Source of the DNA: CAYGZC01 sp964354225
Lineage (GTDB): Bacteria > Bacteroidota > Ignavibacteria > UBA10030 > SZUA-254
Direction of reading: 5' to 3'
Assembly (NCBI GenBank): GCA_964354225.1
Contig: CAYGZC010000139.1
Coordinates: 1 to 7,216, forward strand
Length of the DNA: 7,216 nt
Part shown: one piece after another, positions 3,906 to 7,216 of the stretch
Numbering within the stretch: position 1 is the stretch's first letter
Layout of the letters: each line of letters starts with the position of its first letter
Translations under genes and position numbers: made by a program
Notes under the pieces: model-generated
Told to the model about the DNA's origin: nothing
Seen by the model: only the letters and a program-made list of their open reading frames with translations
Databases searched by the model: none

Positions 3906-6900
3906 ATGCAGTCTGAAAAAATAAACGACAATCTAACTTCAACCGAAAAACCGTGGAAGAGAAGTTTCTGGAGTCTCATCGTTACACAATTCCAGGGTGC
4001 GTTCAGCGATAACGCGCTGAAGAATCTGGTCATCTATCTCATCGTTAGTTCCGGCTTGCCTGAAGATCAACGCGACCTATTAGTCCCGTTAACTGGAGCT
4101 TTATTCGCACTGCCGTTTATTCTATTTTCTATGACAGGCGGCTATCTTGCTGACCGATTAAGCAAGCGATCTGTCACGGTCGGTGTAAAATACTTTGAGA
4201 TCGGTGTTATGCTGTTTGCAACAATCGGACTTGCATTCAAAATTCTACCCATTCAATTTACAGCCATTTTTTTAATGGGTGTTCACAGTGCAATCTTCGG
4301 ACCATCGAAGTATGGACTGCTGCCTGAGCTTCTTCCCGAGAAACGTCTCTCATGGGGAAACGGTGTTCTTGAATTAGGTACTTTCCTCGCAATCATTACC
4401 GGCACTGTAACCGGTGCAATGCTCTCGGAAAATTTCAAAGATGCACAGCTATGGTCGGGAATTATTTTTCTGCTGCTCGCGGTTTTCGGATTATCAACGA
4501 GTTATGGAATAAATCGGGTCCCATCCGCCGCCCCAACGAAAAAATTCCGTGCAAATTTCTTTGCCGATCTTTTTGCGCAAATACGGCTAATCCGTCGTGA
4601 TCGCGTTCTTTATTTATCTGTTGTCGGAAATACATATTTCTGGTTTCTTGGAGCTTTGATTCAATTTAATATCGTTCTCTATGGCAGCGACGTCCTTCAC
4701 ATCACTGAAACACAAAGCGGTTATTTGCAAGCCGCAATTGCAATCGGTATCGGTATTGGAAGTTTAGCGGCAGGTTATCTATCGGGAAACAAAATTGAAT
4801 ATGGACTCATTCCACTAGGTTCAATCGGATTAACTGTATTTGCTTCGTTGCTTTATCGATCTGAACTTTCTTTTATTGCAGTTGCAGTCAATCTTGGATT
4901 GCTCGGATTTTTTTGCGGTTTTTTCGTCGTACCCATCAATGCACTTATCCAGCATCGTCCGAATAAAGAATCCAAAGGCGGGGTACTTGCCGCGGCTAAT
5001 CTTCTTTCGTTCATCGGGGTGTTCCTTGCATCGGGTGCATGGTATGGAATGAAAGCAATTATCCATTTCGATCCGCCAACAATATTCTTAGCAAGTGCAG
5101 TCATAACTTTAATTGCAACGATTTACGTCCTTACAATTCTTCCCGATATGTTGCTGCGATTTCTTTTGTGGCTCTTCACACATTCAGTATATCGTATCAA
5201 AGTCACGGGTCGTGATAATATCCCCGATAAAGGCGGAGCGCTATTCGTTTGCAATCATCTTTCTTTTGTGGATGGATTGATGCTGATCGCATCGACAGAT
5301 CGATTTGTCCGGTTCATTATGTACAAGGGAATTTACGATATGCCCTTTGTGAAACCATTTGTGAAGATCATGGGTGCGATTCCAATTTCATCGCAACTTC
5401 GACCAAGAGAAATGCTTCGATCATTGCAGGAAGCAAGTGATGCCATCAATCGTGGCGAGGTCGTGTGTATTTTTGCTGAAGGACAGATTACCCGCATCGG
5501 ACAGCTTCTACCCTTCCGACGCGGGCTTACACGAATTATGAAAGATGTCCACGCGCCGATAATTCCTGTTTGTCTTGATGGAGTATGGGGGAGTATTTTT
5601 AGTTATGAGAAAGGTCGCTTCTTCTGGAAAATACCGCACCGATTAGCACAGCCCGTTACTGTCAGTTACGGCAAGCCGATGCCTTCAACTTCATCACCTT
5701 TCGAAGTAAGACAGTCGGTGCAAGAGCTGAATACCGACGTCTGGCATTTTAGAAAAAATGGAATGAAGCTTCTTCATCGCTCGTTTGTTCACACTGCACG
5801 GCGATTTCCATTCCGATTTGCAATGGCTGATATGCGCACTAAAAAGCTACGCTTCGGATTAGCTCTTACCAGAACAATCTTTCTTGCCCGACGGTTACGA
5901 AGCATCTGGGAAGGACAGGACATGGTTGGAGTTCTTCTTCCGCCTTCAATAGCTGGTGCACTTGTGAACTTTGCTGCGTTGCTGATGGGAAAAGTTCCAG
6001 TCAATCTGAACTATACTGCATCAAACGAGACAATCGCTTCATGTGCAAGACAATGCGAATTGAAAACTGTTGTCACCTCAAAAGCATTTCTCGAACGAGT
6101 AACTGTATCTGTCCCCGGAAAGACTATTTTACTCGAAGAGTTAGCAGAAAATCCTCGCCGTTCAGAAAAAATCTCTGCCTTGTTGATGACTTACCTTTTG
6201 CCGGTTCGACTGTTAGAAAGAAATCTTGGCAGAGCAAAGAAAGTATCACTCGATGATCTTGCAACTGTTATTTTTTCCAGCGGCAGTACAGGCGATCCTA
6301 AAGGTGTAATGTTGACCCATTACAATATTGCTTCGAACATCCAGCAGATGGGACAAATTTTTGCATTCAATCGGAAAGATAAAATCCTTGGTATCCTTCC
6401 CTTCTTCCACTCATTCGGATTCACTGCGACAATCATGATACCGACGGCACTTGGGGTTGGAGTGGTTTATCATCCAAATCCATTCGATGCACAGGTTATC
6501 GGCGAAAAGATACGCGATTACGGTGTAACTTTCCTGCTTGCCACACCAACAATGCTTCAAGCATATATGCGGCGATGTCAGCCGGAAGATTTTGGTAGTC
6601 TGCAATTTGTAATGGCAGGTGCAGAAAAACTACCTGAGCGTATTGCTCAAACCTTCGATGATGTTTTTGGCATCAGACCGATGGAAGGATATGGATGCAC
6701 AGAGTGTGCACCTGTTGTCACCGTAAATACGCACGATTACCGGGCGGCAGGTTTCAGACAAGTTGGAGCGAAGCGCGGAAAGATTGGTCATCCATTACCC
6801 GGTCTCAGTGTAAAAATAGTTGATCCCGAAACTATGCAGCCGATTCCGGTTGGCCAAGCGGGGATGCTGTTAGTTCGTGGTCCCAACATTATGAAAGGTT

Positions 6901-7216
6901 ATCTGGGTCGCCCTAAACAAACGGAGGAAGTGCTTGTGGATGGCTGGTACATCACTGGCGATATCGCTGCGCAGGATGAAGATGGATTTTTACAGATCAC
7001 TGACCGACTGAGCCGCTTCAGCAAAATTGCAGGTGAGATGGTGCCCCATATAAAAGTGGAAGAAAAACTCCACGAACTGGCAGACGTTACCGAACAAACC
7101 TTCGCAGTTACAGGTGTGCCTGATGAATCTAAAGGAGAACACCTTATTGCACTTCACACACTTCCCGAAGATAAGCTGCAACTATGTCTTGATAAACTTA
7201 CAAAAGCCGACATTCC
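3906..7216 (+). CDS. Fused LplT-like MFS transporter / Aas-like acyltransferase / acyl-ACP synthetase (3' partial)
   Basis: The frame stays open for 1103 codons to the window end. Residues 1-410 are a 12-helix MFS transporter (QFQGAFSDNALKN near 28-40, ADRLSKR 82-88, FGPSKYGLLPELLPE 131-145) like LplT, which flips lysophospholipids inward. About 415-610 is a PlsC-type acyltransferase with NHLSFVD (His451, Asp456) and AEGQITRIG (524-532), plus PIIPV. About 640 onward is an AMP-forming ligase with SSGSTGDPKG (791-800), YGCTE (929-933), TGD (to Asp1019) and SRFSKIAGEMV. In E. coli, lplT and aas are separate genes that together take up and re-acylate lysophosphatidylethanolamine at the inner membrane; here all three parts are one chain, as in many other phyla. 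The last 40-60 residues, with the ligase's catalytic lysine, lie beyond the window. ATG 3906 is the first start after an in-frame TGA at 3894; there is no Shine-Dalgarno. Confidence 0.93.
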   Translation, partial: MQSEKINDNLTSTEKPWKRSFWSLIVTQFQGAFSDNALKNLVIYLIVSSGLPEDQRDLLVPLTGALFALPFILFSMTGGYLADRLSKRSVTVGVKYFEIGVMLFATIGLAFKILPIQFTAIFLMGVHSAIFGPSKYGLLPELLPEKRLSWGNGVLELGTFLAIITGTVTGAMLSENFKDAQLWSGIIFLLLAVFGLSTSYGINRVPSAAPTKKFRANFFADLFAQIRLIRRDRVLYLSVVGNTYFWFLGALIQFNIVLYGSDVLHITETQSGYLQAAIAIGIGIGSLAAGYLSGNKIEYGLIPLGSIGLTVFASLLYRSELSFIAVAVNLGLLGFFCGFFVVPINALIQHRPNKESKGGVLAAANLLSFIGVFLASGAWYGMKAIIHFDPPTIFLASAVITLIATIYVLTILPDMLLRFLLWLFTHSVYRIKVTGRDNIPDKGGALFVCNHLSFVDGLMLIASTDRFVRFIMYKGIYDMPFVKPFVKIMGAIPISSQLRPREMLRSLQEASDAINRGEVVCIFAEGQITRIGQLLPFRRGLTRIMKDVHAPIIPVCLDGVWGSIFSYEKGRFFWKIPHRLAQPVTVSYGKPMPSTSSPFEVRQSVQELNTDVWHFRKNGMKLLHRSFVHTARRFPFRFAMADMRTKKLRFGLALTRTIFLARRLRSIWEGQDMVGVLLPPSIAGALVNFAALLMGKVPVNLNYTASNETIASCARQCELKTVVTSKAFLERVTVSVPGKTILLEELAENPRRSEKISALLMTYLLPVRLLERNLGRAKKVSLDDLATVIFSSGSTGDPKGVMLTHYNIASNIQQMGQIFAFNRKDKILGILPFFHSFGFTATIMIPTALGVGVVYHPNPFDAQVIGEKIRDYGVTFLLATPTMLQAYMRRCQPEDFGSLQFVMAGAEKLPERIAQTFDDVFGIRPMEGYGCTECAPVVTVNTHDYRAAGFRQVGAKRGKIGHPLPGLSVKIVDPETMQPIPVGQAGMLLVRGPNIMKGYLGRPKQTEEVLVDGWYITGDIAAQDEDGFLQITDRLSRFSKIAGEMVPHIKVEEKLHELADVTEQTFAVTGVPDESKGEHLIALHTLPEDKLQLCLDKLTKADI

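Noticed and set aside
4830..5104. Overlapping open frames on both strands within the MFS region
   Set aside because: Shadows of the continuous transporter frame, which has clear membrane helices and family motifs there.

Overview
The window looks like bacterial chromosome from a Gram-negative lineage with weak use of Shine-Dalgarno sites. The mix of genes (a Ser/Thr kinase with TolB-like and TPR domains, REP-associated transposase pieces, small GIY-YIG genes and a three-domain MFS-PlsC-AMP ligase) would fit the Ignavibacteria/Chlorobi-Bacteroidota neighbourhood or a related candidate phylum. This placement is an inference from gene content and is only moderately secure.

Layout. Bases 2-172 (+) are the last 56 codons of a probable 6-phosphofructokinase. 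It converges on a large Ser/Thr protein kinase (215-2716, -), and the 42-bp gap between them is filled by a perfect palindrome (181-212). Upstream of the kinase on the minus strand is an accessory patch of about 1.05 kb (2719-3771). It holds a 43-codon remnant of another kinase paralogue's start, a hairpin inside that remnant, a REP-associated tyrosine (Y1/HUH) transposase carrying its own REP-like palindrome inside the coding sequence, and a small GIY-YIG nuclease gene bounded by perfect 17-bp inverted repeats. A 134-bp divergent intergenic region (3772-3905) carries a sigma70-like promoter for the minus-strand genes. From 3906 (+) to the window end runs a large 3'-truncated gene for an LplT-like transporter fused to an Aas-like acyltransferase/acyl-ACP synthetase.

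Most interesting point. The GIY-YIG gene and its inverted repeats interrupt the transposase gene. The reading frame on one side ends in ...RLKEYD, and the frame on the other side resumes ...SLDGTYFVTICT. Removing about 300 bp rejoins them in frame as a normal RAYT N-terminus. This makes the GIY-YIG unit a candidate minimal mobile element of about 0.3 kb: one small nuclease gene whose stop codon lies inside the terminal repeat. The transposase piece is in turn flanked by two near-identical 14-bp copies of a kinase gene start, so the patch appears nested: nuclease element in transposase, transposase at a kinase start.

How the genes may work together. The PFK end and the Aas-like gene are ordinary metabolism (glycolysis; lysophospholipid uptake and re-acylation). 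The kinase is a membrane-anchored signalling protein. The short minus-strand ORFs between promoter and kinase overlap or abut at ATGA or nearly so, so the kinase may now be translated from a transcript that first crosses mobile-element debris.
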